19,834 nt of DNA, from assembly GCA_017544745.1 (NCBI GenBank), contig JAFYDO010000031.1, positions 1 to 19,834 of the forward strand. The letters run 5' to 3'. Positions 1 to 8,433 of the stretch are shown here, in pieces. The notes beneath the pieces are model-generated. The model saw nothing but the letters and a program-made list of their open reading frames with translations. It did no database searches and was not told the DNA's origin. The position numbers and the translations under genes were made by a program. This DNA is from Treponema sp. (GTDB taxonomy: Bacteria > Spirochaetota > Spirochaetia > Treponematales > Treponemataceae). Position 1 is the first letter of the stretch, and each line of letters opens with the position of its first letter.

Positions 1-549
1 AAAATGCTCTACAAGGCTATCATTTATCTGGAAGAAATTGTTACCAGTGTAATAGACTGCCAGTATTCAGAATTAAACGACTGTCACGAAGCAATCAAGA
101 GTATTAATATTGTAAAGCGTTATCTTATAATCCGTAAGCTTGGACTTGCAATCCAGAACCTTAAGGATGCCTTTGGCGACAACAGTAAGTGGAAGTGGTC
201 CTTTGTAGAACTGGAAGGACGCTTTGCCACAGTTTCTAAAAATCTTATTGATATGAAGGCTGCAGGCGCAGACTTTTTTGATCCACGCTCCGAAAATTAC
301 GAAACCACAATTTTATATGTGCGCATGATTCAAAAGCTTTTGGACAAGGCTGCAAACGGTTACCGCGACCGCTACGAGCTTAGTACCCGCCGTATTGATG
401 ATATGCGTAATGCAATTAAATATCTGGTAGCTCTTCGCCGTGTTTACGTTGTGCTTGGACGCAACGAAGAAGCCGAAGAAACCAAGAAAAAGGCCATGGT
501 CTGGAAGGATAAAATGGACTCCGACCAGAAGAAGGGCTTGAGTAACTAA
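1..549 (+). CDS. Hypothetical helical protein, 5' end outside the window
   Basis: The reading frame is open to the first base of the window; the first visible ATG is at 4 and gives 181 residues, so the true start may lie upstream. I do not recognise the family. The product looks soluble and largely helical, with many charged residues and no signal peptide or membrane segment. The last 40 residues (around RYELSTRRIDDMRNAIKYL and LGRNEEAEETKKKAMVWKDK) resemble the end of a TPR-like helical repeat, but this is only an impression. It ends 6 bp before the HD-domain gene, so the two are probably co-transcribed and translationally coupled. No function is assigned. Confidence 0.7.
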   Translation, partial: KMLYKAIIYLEEIVTSVIDCQYSELNDCHEAIKSINIVKRYLIIRKLGLAIQNLKDAFGDNSKWKWSFVELEGRFATVSKNLIDMKAAGADFFDPRSENYETTILYVRMIQKLLDKAANGYRDRYELSTRRIDDMRNAIKYLVALRRVYVVLGRNEEAEETKKKAMVWKDKMDSDQKKGLSN

Positions 550-555
550 AGCAGC

Positions 556-1776
556 ATGAAAAAAGAACTCATTCTCAAAATATTCGAAGGATTTTCAATT
601 CAACGCTGGAATGACCTTATACGGCCCTTTGATTTAGTCGAAATGGATAAGGCCGGCGAAAAAATGGTCATTGCCTATATGATTGGAAAGTTCGAAGAAA
701 AAAAAGGCAATAAAATAAACTGGAAGTGGATGGCTTATGCTTCGCTCTTTGATCTTCTTAAAAAGATTGCCCTCTGCGATATAAAAGCTCCTGTTCAGCA
801 GATGCTCAAAAAAGAGTTTACGCGCGAGTACATGAGGCTAAACGAATGGGTTTTAAAACAATACCGCCAGCTTATTACAGATGATTCTCTTTTTTCGGAG
901 TTTACAATTTATATAGGACAAAACGCCGGATCTTTTGCGCTGCCGCCTGAGCTTGAAAATTCTGTTCATGTATATAATGCTGCACATAAATATTCTACAA
1001 TACGCGAGCTTGAAATGCTTAGTGTTGTAAACGAAAAAGAACGATTTTCAAAAATCGAATCAGAACTCAAGGCAGATATTCAAAAGTATCTTGATTTAGA
1101 AGGCCTGCAAAAGCTAATGACCCGCCAGAAAGAATTTGATTTCCTTTTGAAAATTGAACAGCTGCGCTTTCAGACAAGGTGGAACCAGACTCCTCGTGTT
1201 CCTGCAACCTCTGTTCTGGGCCACTGCTTTTTTGTTGCAATCATGACTCTGCTTCTTGGTCGTGAGACAAATCCAGATATGTGCGAAAGACGGGTAGTGA
1301 ATAATTTCTTTAGCGCCTTATTCCACGATTTACCAGAATCTGTTACCCGCGATATTATTTCTCCTGTTAAGCAGGCCACAGATGCACTGCCAAATATCGT
1401 AAAAAAGATTGAAGATGAAATTGTAAACAAAGAGCTTGTTCCTCTTATGGATAAATCTTATGTGGATGAAGTAATTTATTATACTTCTGATGAATTTGCA
1501 GACAGAATTAAAACTAAGGACGGAAAAGTTCAGAAAGTTACCTGGGAAGAATTAAACGGAAAGTATAATAAAGAAAACTTTAATCCAGTAGACGGAAAGC
1601 TTGTGCGCATATCTGATCATCTTTCGGCCCTTATGGAAGCAGACATTTCCATAAAACACGGCATTACCTCCAGCCACCTGCAGGGCGGCCGCGACGGCAT
1701 GCTTGAGCTTTACAACGAAGGCGACCTCATCAGCGGCATAGATGTAAACAAACTTTTCCACGAGCTGGTGTATTAG
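556..1776 (+). CDS. YfbR-like HD-domain phosphohydrolase with a degenerate N-terminal HD copy
   Basis: The 406-residue product carries a metal-binding HD domain in its C-terminal half. RWN at 208-210 precedes H223 (in VLGHCFFVA), then H257-D258, E261 and D266 in HDLPESVTRDIISPVK, and D354 in RISDHLSALMEA. This order matches E. coli YfbR, a 5'-deoxynucleotidase (RW, H33, HDxxE, D77, D137), so a nucleotide monophosphatase-type activity is likely but the substrate is unknown. YfbR itself is only about 200 residues. The extra N-terminal half (about 15-155) looks like a second copy of the fold with its ligands lost (see findings). The ATG lies 6 bp after the previous stop with no strong Shine-Dalgarno, suggesting coupling. 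No signal peptide is seen, so it should be cytoplasmic. Confidence 0.85.
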   Translation: MKKELILKIFEGFSIQRWNDLIRPFDLVEMDKAGEKMVIAYMIGKFEEKKGNKINWKWMAYASLFDLLKKIALCDIKAPVQQMLKKEFTREYMRLNEWVLKQYRQLITDDSLFSEFTIYIGQNAGSFALPPELENSVHVYNAAHKYSTIRELEMLSVVNEKERFSKIESELKADIQKYLDLEGLQKLMTRQKEFDFLLKIEQLRFQTRWNQTPRVPATSVLGHCFFVAIMTLLLGRETNPDMCERRVVNNFFSALFHDLPESVTRDIISPVKQATDALPNIVKKIEDEIVNKELVPLMDKSYVDEVIYYTSDEFADRIKTKDGKVQKVTWEELNGKYNKENFNPVDGKLVRISDHLSALMEADISIKHGITSSHLQGGRDGMLELYNEGDLISGIDVNKLFHELVY

Positions 1777-1809
1777 AATTTTCCTATAAAAAATACCCTT
1801 CCATCTGCC

Positions 1810-1815
1810 GATAAT
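1810..1815 (+). promoter_or_regulatory. Possible -10 box for a leaderless LysM gene
   Basis: GATAAT ends 6 bp before the ATG at 1822, and no Shine-Dalgarno is visible upstream of that ATG. The spacing matches other putative leaderless starts in the window. The -35 region at the expected distance (TAAAAA, 1787-1792) is poor, so this is a weak call. Confidence 0.3.
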
Positions 1816-1821
1816 AAATCT

Positions 1822-2775
1822 ATGAGATTATCATTTTTCAAGAAATCATTTTTAATATGTGCCATTTTATTCGCCGCAGCTATTTCTCTTTTTGCAGACA
1901 CCACCTACAAGGTAGAAAAAGGCGACACCCTATATTCAATCAGCCGCAAATATCAGATAACAGTAGCTGAATTACGTGCTGCCAACAATCTTTCAGAAAA
2001 TGACGTAATCAAGGTAGGCCAAAAGCTCAAAATCCCTACAGCAGATATAAGCAGTGCCGCTGCTCTTGCCGCAGACAACAAGGCAACCACAAATCCTACA
2101 GGTGCAACTTTATCTGCCGGTACCGCAACAAAAGAATATACCGTCGTAAAAGGCGACACCATGTACAGCATAGCCAAAAAGAACGGCATGACCCTTGCCG
2201 AATTTATGGCCTTAAATAATCTTGATAATTCATCAGTAATCAAAGTAGGGCAAAAGCTAAAGATTGCCGCTGCTACTTCAACAAATAAAACAACAACTAC
2301 AAACCCTTCGACAAGCTCAGGGAGCACAAGTAATACAGGCAATACAAATACTTCTAATACGGTAGCAGCAAGCACCGCCCCCGACACCCGCACCTATGGC
2401 ACAACCGTAACCGCTGACAAAAACACCGTCTGGCCTGTTAAAAATCCTACCGTAACTCAGGTAAAAGGCAAGGTAGGCGGAGTACAGCTAAGCGCCCAGG
2501 TAAACGAACCCGTAGTCTGCATCCGCGAAGGAACCGTAATGTATGTTGGAGTTTATCGTGGTTTTGGACAGGTTGTCTTTATACAATCAAAAACCGGTGT
2601 AATTTACACATACACCGGCTTAGGTTCCGTGACCGTCAAAAAAGGTGACTACGTAGTCTACAACCAGCAGTTAGGCACCGCCGGCATAGACGCCATTTCC
2701 GGAAAGCCCGGCATAACCTTTATGGTCTTCCAGAATGGTCAACCAATCGATCCTGCCAAGGCTCCTAGAAACTAA
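1822..2775 (+). CDS. Secreted LysM-LysM protein with a catalytically dead LytM (M23-like) domain
   Basis: The 317-residue product starts with a signal peptide (about 1-25, ending LFA). Two LysM peptidoglycan-binding domains follow at about 28-72 and 105-149, each with the pattern VxKGDTxYSI ... NNL ... IKVGQKLKI. A Ser/Thr/Asn-rich linker (150-200) leads to a C-terminal beta domain (about 203-317) with LytM/M23 layout: WPV..., a TVMYVG turn, GFGQVVFIQ, and VKKGDYV. The M23 metal ligands are absent: the usual HxH region reads YTYTGL and the final LHF-type strand reads ITFMVFQNGQPIDP. It should bind periplasmic peptidoglycan as a scaffold or activator, as EnvC/NlpD proteins do, rather than cut it. 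The linker carries a dispersed 19-bp repeat. The gene stops directly against the convergent mutase gene. Confidence 0.88.
   Translation: MRLSFFKKSFLICAILFAAAISLFADTTYKVEKGDTLYSISRKYQITVAELRAANNLSENDVIKVGQKLKIPTADISSAAALAADNKATTNPTGATLSAGTATKEYTVVKGDTMYSIAKKNGMTLAEFMALNNLDNSSVIKVGQKLKIAAATSTNKTTTTNPSTSSGSTSNTGNTNTSNTVAASTAPDTRTYGTTVTADKNTVWPVKNPTVTQVKGKVGGVQLSAQVNEPVVCIREGTVMYVGVYRGFGQVVFIQSKTGVIYTYTGLGSVTVKKGDYVVYNQQLGTAGIDAISGKPGITFMVFQNGQPIDPAKAPRN
2304..2322 (+). repeat. Dispersed 19-bp repeat, copy 1 (inside the LysM gene linker)
   Basis: CCCTTCGACAAGCTCAGGG matches the reverse complement of the element at 13479-13497 with one mismatch. It is read as part of the low-complexity linker (PSTSSGS, near residues 162-168). 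From memory, this sequence and its close variants recur as dispersed elements in many bacterial genomes. Here it has gone into a tolerant linker without breaking the frame. Confidence 0.75.
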
Positions 2776-4518
2776 TTATTTTGCTGCATCAATAGTCTTT
2801 TGAATATCAGCTGCAATGCCGTCACAGAGTGTGGCGGCCTTTTTCTTTGCATCGGCGAACCAGGCGTCGCTGCCGTCTCCAGCTGGTATCATTGAGTTGA
2901 TGTAGAACTTAATCTTTGGTTCTGTTCCAGAAGGGCGGGCACTTACGATTGTTCCGCTTTCGAGGTAGAACTGGAGTACGTTGCTCTTTGGAAGTGCAGG
3001 GTCGTTCATAAGGTCGCGAACCTTGATAACCTTTTCACCGCCTAAAGTTGCTGGTGGATTAGCGCGAAGGCCGGCCATCATGTTCTTCATTGTTTCTACA
3101 CCGCTCATGCCAGGGAAGTTCTGTGAGATTGCGCGGTCTTCAAAGTAGCCGTATTCCTTGTACATGTCGTCAAGGTGTTCGAGGAGGCTCTTGCCCTGGC
3201 TTCTCCAGTACAAAATCATTTCTGCACACATGGCTGCTGCAGAAACACCATCCTTGTCCATTACTTCTTTTTCTACCTTGTAGCCGTAGCTTTCTTCAAG
3301 ACCGAATACATAATTGTAGCTTCCGTCTTTTTCGAAGTTTGCTTCTGTGTTAGCAATCCACTTAAAACCTGTAAGACAGTCAAACATCTTTACGCCATAT
3401 TTTTTACAGATATAGTCGCCGAATGGAGAAGTTACAATTGAGCGGATACATGCAGGGTTTGCAGGCATCTTACCAAGCTCTTTGCGGCTAAGGAATACAT
3501 ATTCCATAAGGAGTGCACCCATCTGGTTTCCGCTAAGGAGTACAAAGTTTCCGTCCTTATCAGGGAAGGCTGTACCAAAGCGGTCTGCGTCAGGGTCGGT
3601 TGCCATAAGACCGTCGGCCTTTTCTTTTGTGGTAAGTTCTACTGCCATCTTAAGGGCAGGCTTTTCTTCCGGATTTGGCTTTTCTACTGTAGGGAAGTTT
3701 CCGTCCGGCTGGCGCTGCTCCGGTACTGTGATAATGTTCAGGCCAAGATCGCCAAGAACTTTTTCTACGTGCATTGCACCTGTTCCGTGGAGTGGTGTGT
3801 AAACGATGCGAACATCCTTTGCCTTTTCCTTGATAAGTTCAGGACGGAAAAGCTGTGCCTTACACATTTCCCAGAATGGTTCATCAACTTCTTTGTCTAT
3901 GATAACAAGTTTACCTGTAGAAATTGCTTCTACGCGGGTCATTGTCTTTACTTCTTTTACTTTATTAACTTCTTCAATAATGCCGACATCGTGTGGCTCA
4001 ATTACCTGTGCACCGTCGTTCCAGTAAGCCTTGTAACCGTTGTACATACGTGGGTTGTGGCTTGCGGTTACTACAACACCAGTGTCTGCCTTGAGTGTAC
4101 GGATTGCAAATGAAAGCTCAGGGGTTGGGCGAAGGCTTGAGAAAAGATAAGCCTTGATTCCATTTGCAGCAAAGATGAGTGCAGTTGCTTCTGCAAATAC
4201 ATCTGAATTCAGGCGGCTGTCATAAGCAACAACTGCGCTCAAGGTTCCAGCCTTTGCTTTGTCCGGGAATGCCTTAAGAACATAGTTAGCAAGGCCCTGT
4301 GTTGCCATGTTGATTTCGAGTGTATTCATGCGGTTTGTACCGCCACCCATAATTCCGCGAAGTCCACCAGTACCAAATTCAAGTGTCTGGTAAAAGCGGT
4401 CTTCAAGTTCTGTATAATCTTCTTTAGCAACAAGATCTTCAATTTCCTTGCGGAATCGTTCATCCTGTTCAGCTGCAATATAGTCTTTAGCTCTCTGTAA
4501 AATTTCAGATTTTTCCAT
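2776..4518 (-). CDS. Phosphoglucomutase/phosphomannomutase family enzyme
   Basis: This 580-residue alpha-D-phosphohexomutase should interconvert hexose 1- and 6-phosphates in the cytoplasm. Family motifs occur in order: a substrate-entry segment TGGLRGIMGGGTNRMN at about 50-65; the phosphoserine loop TASHNP with S153; the Mg-binding loop DPDADRFG at 308-315; the sugar-specificity loop GLEESYGYK from 406; and the phosphate-binding loop RPSGTEPK at 528-535. Length and motifs fit the PgcA-type phosphoglucomutase of Gram-positives and spirochaetes, so glucose 1-phosphate/6-phosphate is the likely substrate, though mannose and pentose phosphates cannot be excluded. AAGGAG at 4525-4530 (read on the minus strand) sits 6 bp before the ATG. 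It lies 52 bp downstream of a second, divergent mutase. Confidence 0.93.
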   Translation of the reverse strand: MEKSEILQRAKDYIAAEQDERFRKEIEDLVAKEDYTELEDRFYQTLEFGTGGLRGIMGGGTNRMNTLEINMATQGLANYVLKAFPDKAKAGTLSAVVAYDSRLNSDVFAEATALIFAANGIKAYLFSSLRPTPELSFAIRTLKADTGVVVTASHNPRMYNGYKAYWNDGAQVIEPHDVGIIEEVNKVKEVKTMTRVEAISTGKLVIIDKEVDEPFWEMCKAQLFRPELIKEKAKDVRIVYTPLHGTGAMHVEKVLGDLGLNIITVPEQRQPDGNFPTVEKPNPEEKPALKMAVELTTKEKADGLMATDPDADRFGTAFPDKDGNFVLLSGNQMGALLMEYVFLSRKELGKMPANPACIRSIVTSPFGDYICKKYGVKMFDCLTGFKWIANTEANFEKDGSYNYVFGLEESYGYKVEKEVMDKDGVSAAAMCAEMILYWRSQGKSLLEHLDDMYKEYGYFEDRAISQNFPGMSGVETMKNMMAGLRANPPATLGGEKVIKVRDLMNDPALPKSNVLQFYLESGTIVSARPSGTEPKIKFYINSMIPAGDGSDAWFADAKKKAATLCDGIAADIQKTIDAAK

Positions 4519-4538
4519 TTAAATCTCCTTGTATGTAT

Positions 4539-4565
4539 ATTATATTATTTTATGCCTTTTGTCAT
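4539..4565 (-). promoter_or_regulatory. Possible promoter of the downstream mutase gene
   Basis: Read on the minus strand, ATGACA (4565-4560) and TATAAT (4544-4539) are 15 bp apart. The -10 is perfect but the spacing is short. Initiation near 4532 would leave a leader of about 14 nt carrying the AAGGAG ribosome site. The gene may therefore be transcribed on its own as well as from upstream. Confidence 0.4.
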
Positions 4566-4570
4566 ATTCC

Positions 4571-6337
4571 TTACGCATCCGCTTTACCTATAAGCTCTGT
4601 CTCCCACGCCAACAGCTCTTTTTCCTCTTCCGCATTATCCCCACGCACATCACACATAACACGGAAAACAGGCTCTGTTCCGCTGCCACGCATCCAGATA
4701 AATGCAACAGGGGCACCGTTTTCATCCTTAAAGATAACCTTAAGTCCGCCTTTGCCAGACTCTGACCAGTCATTCACGCCAACTGTCTGCACTGTTCCTT
4801 TTGTAATAACAGCTTCGTAGCTACTAATGCCATACTTTTTCTTAAGTTCAGTCTTTTTCTTTTCCCAGTCTGCTTCAAAAGCCTTCTGGAAAGCAGCTTT
4901 GAGAGCAGTATGGTCTGTATTCTTTACTTTTAAGATAGCGCGAGGTTCACTAACACCAGTTGTCGTATAAACCGGGAGGCTCTCCAATACATCAGTCAAA
5001 GTAAAATCAGGCTTATATTCAATGCCAGCCTTCTTGCACCAGATTTCAAACAAGCCGTCTTCTCGCATCATAAGCAATTTGATAATTGCAAAAACTGTAT
5101 TGAGCGGGTCGCGTACACTTGCAGGATGTGTAATTGTACCTCCGTTTGAACCTTCGCCAAGAATGCGCACATTCCAGCCGGCCTCCCGTTTTTCTCTTGC
5201 AAGGTTTACAACATTTGCTTCTCCAACCTCGGCACGGAAAACCTCTGCACCAAGGATTCGGCAAATCTCATCAATTCTCATGGAAGTAGGGCAGTTTACA
5301 CAAACAGCCGGCTTAAAGGCAGGATCTCCACCGTTTTTCCAGATGCTGTAAGTAAGTTCAGCCAGTACAGAAAGACTAAAAACTTCCTGAGCTTTAAGAA
5401 TCACAGGCTTTTCGTCCTTCTGATCCCAGTAAACAATATTACCGCGGTCTCCGTCACAATCGGGCATATAACCCAAAAACGCATTACAGTTTTTGTTGTG
5501 GCGATGTAAATCTTCCATACCTTCTGCAACATAAACAAGATTTTCTGCTTCGGGAATTATTTCGTGTGCAATATCATCCTCGTTCAGAGAGTAAAAATCA
5601 ATTCCGTGGGTTGTAAAGAATTCTTTATCTATACAGCGGGCACGTGAGCTTCCGTTAAAGTCGCAGACAACACCAAAGCCCTTAGAACGAATCTGTCCGT
5701 CAAGCATAGCAAAAAAGTCTTTTTGATGTTCCTTATTATCACTGTCGGTAATTGTCTGGCAGATAAAATCTTCGTAAGCACGGAGCGCGTTAAATTTGGA
5801 GCTCTTTTCATTTAATTCAATTTCGTGGAGTGCAGAAGAACTGCAGGCTTTGGCCTCGGCTACAAGAGCAGCCAGCTTAGTATCATCATCAGTAATTGCA
5901 AGCAGTGCTTCCACAAGCTTAGCGTTTTCTTTTGCTTCAAGAACGCCGCCGTCATTTATTCCAAACTTAATTCCATTATGACCAATTGGGTTATGGCTTG
6001 CAGAAATATAAATAAAGCCATCCAGCTTTTTTGCATAAGCCATTATCTCTGGGGCAGAACAAATACCGGTATCCTGAACCAAAGCCCCTTTTTTAACAAG
6101 CATATGCTTTGCTGCATCTGCAATTGCGGTTCCTGTAGGACGTGTGTCTCTTCCAAGCGCAATTACAGGACATTCCTGACCGGTAAGCTCTTTAAGATAA
6201 TCAAAAAAAACACTTGCGCAGGCAGCACTCAAAGCCCAGTCCTGTTCAGTTATTTCCGGATTACGATCCTGTTCATCACCGCTGGCTGCAAAAACCTTAC
6301 GCCAGCCGCTTGCAGATAAAATCATGTTTGTTTTCAT
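4571..6337 (-). CDS. Second phosphohexomutase (phosphomannomutase-like), divergent sugar loop
   Basis: This 588-residue protein carries the complete phosphohexomutase core: LGRDTRPTG at about 61-69; the phosphoserine loop SASHNPIGHNGIKFG with S114; the Mg loop DCDGDR at 293-298; and the phosphate loop RGSGTEPVFR from 550. The sugar-recognition loop, usually GEESGH or GEESYG, reads GEGSNGG at 394-400, so substrate preference may differ from the neighbouring mutase. Long insertions separate S114 from the metal loop. It is clearly active-type and cytoplasmic, but the substrate is not predictable. There is no Shine-Dalgarno before the ATG; instead a promoter-like sequence ends 6 bp upstream (6344-6372), suggesting a leaderless start. 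The downstream mutase follows after 52 bp. Confidence 0.9.
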   Translation of the reverse strand: MKTNMILSASGWRKVFAASGDEQDRNPEITEQDWALSAACASVFFDYLKELTGQECPVIALGRDTRPTGTAIADAAKHMLVKKGALVQDTGICSAPEIMAYAKKLDGFIYISASHNPIGHNGIKFGINDGGVLEAKENAKLVEALLAITDDDTKLAALVAEAKACSSSALHEIELNEKSSKFNALRAYEDFICQTITDSDNKEHQKDFFAMLDGQIRSKGFGVVCDFNGSSRARCIDKEFFTTHGIDFYSLNEDDIAHEIIPEAENLVYVAEGMEDLHRHNKNCNAFLGYMPDCDGDRGNIVYWDQKDEKPVILKAQEVFSLSVLAELTYSIWKNGGDPAFKPAVCVNCPTSMRIDEICRILGAEVFRAEVGEANVVNLAREKREAGWNVRILGEGSNGGTITHPASVRDPLNTVFAIIKLLMMREDGLFEIWCKKAGIEYKPDFTLTDVLESLPVYTTTGVSEPRAILKVKNTDHTALKAAFQKAFEADWEKKKTELKKKYGISSYEAVITKGTVQTVGVNDWSESGKGGLKVIFKDENGAPVAFIWMRGSGTEPVFRVMCDVRGDNAEEEKELLAWETELIGKADA

Positions 6338-6343
6338 ACTATA

Positions 6344-6372
6344 ATTTTACCACCAAAATCCTAAAATCACAA
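6344..6372 (-). promoter_or_regulatory. Putative leaderless promoter of the second mutase
   Basis: On the minus strand TTGTGA (6372-6367) and TAAAAT (6349-6344) are separated by 17 bp, and the -10 ends 6 bp before the ATG. Initiation would fall on or beside the A of the ATG. No ribosome-binding site is present. Confidence 0.5.
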
Positions 6373-6375
6373 ATA

Positions 6376-7287
6376 TTAATAGATGGAGAGTATGTAATTT
6401 AACTGTTTTTGTTTGCCAAGGAAGGTTTCTGCTGTAATTCCAAGAGTAGATTTTCCCGGAGTAAGAGTGAGTTCACCTGTTAAAAGAAGGTTTTCATCAG
6501 CATAAAGAACTTCGGAATTATATCTTTTTTCTTTGCCGCTTAAAAACAGCTTTCCGTTTTGATAGGTAATTGTATCAAAAAAGATTTCGTCTTCTATTAC
6601 ACCGTTTATAGTACAGGTAAGCTTATATGGCATAGCTGTTTTGTTGCGGGTGTGATATACCTTGTAAGTTCCTGCAGGAAAGATTTTACTTTCGCGTAAA
6701 TCATAAAAGGTTCCGCTCTTATTCTGCAGCATAATTCCAGAAAGTGAATAATCGGTTTCTTTTTCTGTACGTGGCAATAAAATCTTAGGATTGATTGCTG
6801 CCGAATTCTGATTATCGATTATCTGAAATTCAAGGCTTGAAGGAACTGCCTGCCAGCCTGTGTTGCCTGTGTTGCCAATAACTTCTCCTTCGGCAAGAGT
6901 GGTTTTGTTTTGTGTATTAAGATTTACGCTCTGGGATTCAAGATTGGAATATACAGAAATAAGGTCGTCATCGTGCGCAAGAATTACAGAAGTTCCCAGC
7001 GCACTAGGAAATAATTCTGAATCATCATCAAGCTCTGTCATTACAATAAGGATTTTTCCTTCTTTTACAGCCTTTACTTCATGTTCTAAAGAGATTATGT
7101 TACCTTCTTTATCTTGTGTTGGCTTTGGCTTTGCAAAAATAATTGATTTACTTATATTGCCGCCTACATTCTGACCAAAATAAGAAATTATTGCATCCGG
7201 AGCTTTATCTTCTACCGGCCATTCTACGGCATTTACTGCAAAAAGCATTGCAAAAAAAACTGCTGTCAAAGTGATTATCTTTTTCAT
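6376..7287 (-). CDS. Secreted LytM/M23-like protein lacking the metal ligands
   Basis: The 303-residue product has a signal peptide (1-20, MKKIITLTAVFFAMLFAVNA) and then WPVED, a typical start of an M23-type domain. The domain outline is visible: VKEGKILIVM, GTSVILAHDDDLISVYSNL, LAEGEVIGNTGNTGW, and SLEFQIIDNQNSAAINPKILLP. The HxH motif is replaced by SVYSN and the last His by LEF, so it should not hydrolyse peptidoglycan. The C-terminal half (about 185-303) is a beta-rich region I do not recognise. The gene starts 11 bp after the propeller-like gene; its strong site AGGTGGGGG overlaps that gene's stop, so the two form an operon. A periplasmic scaffold or regulatory role is inferred. Confidence 0.75.
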   Translation of the reverse strand: MKKIITLTAVFFAMLFAVNAVEWPVEDKAPDAIISYFGQNVGGNISKSIIFAKPKPTQDKEGNIISLEHEVKAVKEGKILIVMTELDDDSELFPSALGTSVILAHDDDLISVYSNLESQSVNLNTQNKTTLAEGEVIGNTGNTGWQAVPSSLEFQIIDNQNSAAINPKILLPRTEKETDYSLSGIMLQNKSGTFYDLRESKIFPAGTYKVYHTRNKTAMPYKLTCTINGVIEDEIFFDTITYQNGKLFLSGKEKRYNSEVLYADENLLLTGELTLTPGKSTLGITAETFLGKQKQLNYILSIY

Positions 7288-7298
7288 AGTTCCCCCAC

Positions 7299-8363
7299 CT
7301 AATTCTTAGACACCTTAACCTTTGATATTGTATTATCCTGACCTACATAAAGGTCGTTGCCGTCTGTTTTGATAAACGCAGATTCTGCCTGGAAAGAAAA
7401 AGAACCCTCCAGAGTCTGAGTTTTTTCGATTATGTAAACCGTGTATTCATTTTCGTTCTTACCAAGAATAAAGAAAAGTGAATCTGTTTCTTCTACAAGA
7501 AGCACGGTTTTATCAATTTTGATGTTTGTGTTTTTTCCGTTTTCGATATTGTAGATTCCTAAATAACCGTCATAATTATAAATTATCTGTCGGTCGTTGT
7601 CGCAGAATCTTACAACTGTACGGCGGTTAAGATTTGAATCAAGATATTCGTGATGAATTATTTTTGGCTGCAGTCCGTCTGTTCTTGTTATTACAAAACG
7701 CTGCTTATCATGTCCCGAAACTGATGCAATATAAGCTCCGTCGGAAGAAACGTCGAGTCCGAGAATTACCTTGTAGTCGCTGCCACCTGGAGAAAAGCTT
7801 GTTTTTTCTATTCCTGTTTCGTTATCAATAATGCGGATTGTACCATCTGAATAACCGACTGATGTATAAGCATCTTTTGAGCTAAAGGCTGTAATTGGAA
7901 TGATGTTTTCGAAAATCCACTGTGCGCTTCCGTCTGAATTACATTTTGCAAACGAGCTTCCACCCGGCATAAAAACAAAGATGCGGTTTTCTTCAAAAAA
8001 CGGGTAGCCCGGAACTTCAAAAGTGTCTTTTTCGGCTCCTGTATAATCAAAAAACGAGGTTTGACCGTCAATTGTATCGTAAATTGCAAAATAATCTGTA
8101 GAAATGCTGGCTCTTGAAGTAAAGGTTTTTGATGTAGTTATCTGGCCATCCGGTGTAAAGTATCCGATTGTCTGTCCAAGCTTAAAATAAATAGGATGTG
8201 TATCATAAACAACCTTAGGCACTGCCGGCGTAAGAATACTCTTTTTCCATTCCGGAGTAAAATGATACTCCTTCCCCAAAGGCTTAGCCGCCAAAAATAT
8301 ATATAAAAGTATAAAAATAAAAGCAAGTAATATATATAAACCAATGTGTTTTTTTGTTTTCAT
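7299..8363 (-). CDS. Membrane-anchored beta-propeller-like protein of unknown function
   Basis: The 354-residue product has one N-terminal membrane segment (about 7-26, IGLYILLAFIFILLYIFLAA) preceded by positive residues, so the bulk should lie outside the cytoplasmic membrane. The rest is a run of short beta-strand repeats typical of WD40- or PQQ-like propellers, such as KDAYTSVGYSDGTIRIIDNE, VSSDGAYIASVSGHDKQRF and NRRTVVRFCDNDRQIIYNYD. No catalytic motif is recognisable. It is the first gene of a pair with the LytM-like gene (11 bp gap), so an envelope role is plausible but inferred. No Shine-Dalgarno precedes the ATG; a promoter-like sequence ends 8 bp upstream. Confidence 0.7.
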   Translation of the reverse strand: MKTKKHIGLYILLAFIFILLYIFLAAKPLGKEYHFTPEWKKSILTPAVPKVVYDTHPIYFKLGQTIGYFTPDGQITTSKTFTSRASISTDYFAIYDTIDGQTSFFDYTGAEKDTFEVPGYPFFEENRIFVFMPGGSSFAKCNSDGSAQWIFENIIPITAFSSKDAYTSVGYSDGTIRIIDNETGIEKTSFSPGGSDYKVILGLDVSSDGAYIASVSGHDKQRFVITRTDGLQPKIIHHEYLDSNLNRRTVVRFCDNDRQIIYNYDGYLGIYNIENGKNTNIKIDKTVLLVEETDSLFFILGKNENEYTVYIIEKTQTLEGSFSFQAESAFIKTDGNDLYVGQDNTISKVKVSKN

Positions 8364-8371
8364 ATATAGTT

Positions 8372-8400
8372 ATTCTATTATATATATATGTAAAAATCAA
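8372..8400 (-). promoter_or_regulatory. Putative near-leaderless promoter of the propeller-like gene
   Basis: Read on the minus strand, TTGATT (8400-8395) and TAGAAT (8377-8372) have a 17-bp spacer, and the -10 ends 8 bp before the ATG at 8363. A TATAAT also lies at 8382-8377, but it has no matching -35. The predicted leader is 0-2 nt in either the best-spaced reading. Confidence 0.42.
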
Positions 8401-8433
8401 TTATTGTTATAGATGAAAAATACTCACGCAGAG

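Noticed and set aside
1953..2393. 146-codon minus-strand open frame opposite the LysM gene
   Set aside because: It is the antisense of the two LysM repeats and the low-complexity linker. The plus-strand product has a clear signal peptide and domains.
8376..8390. Alternating AT run in the divergent intergenic region
   Set aside because: It is short and typical of promoter-region AT bias; no tandem unit or symmetry beyond TA alternation.
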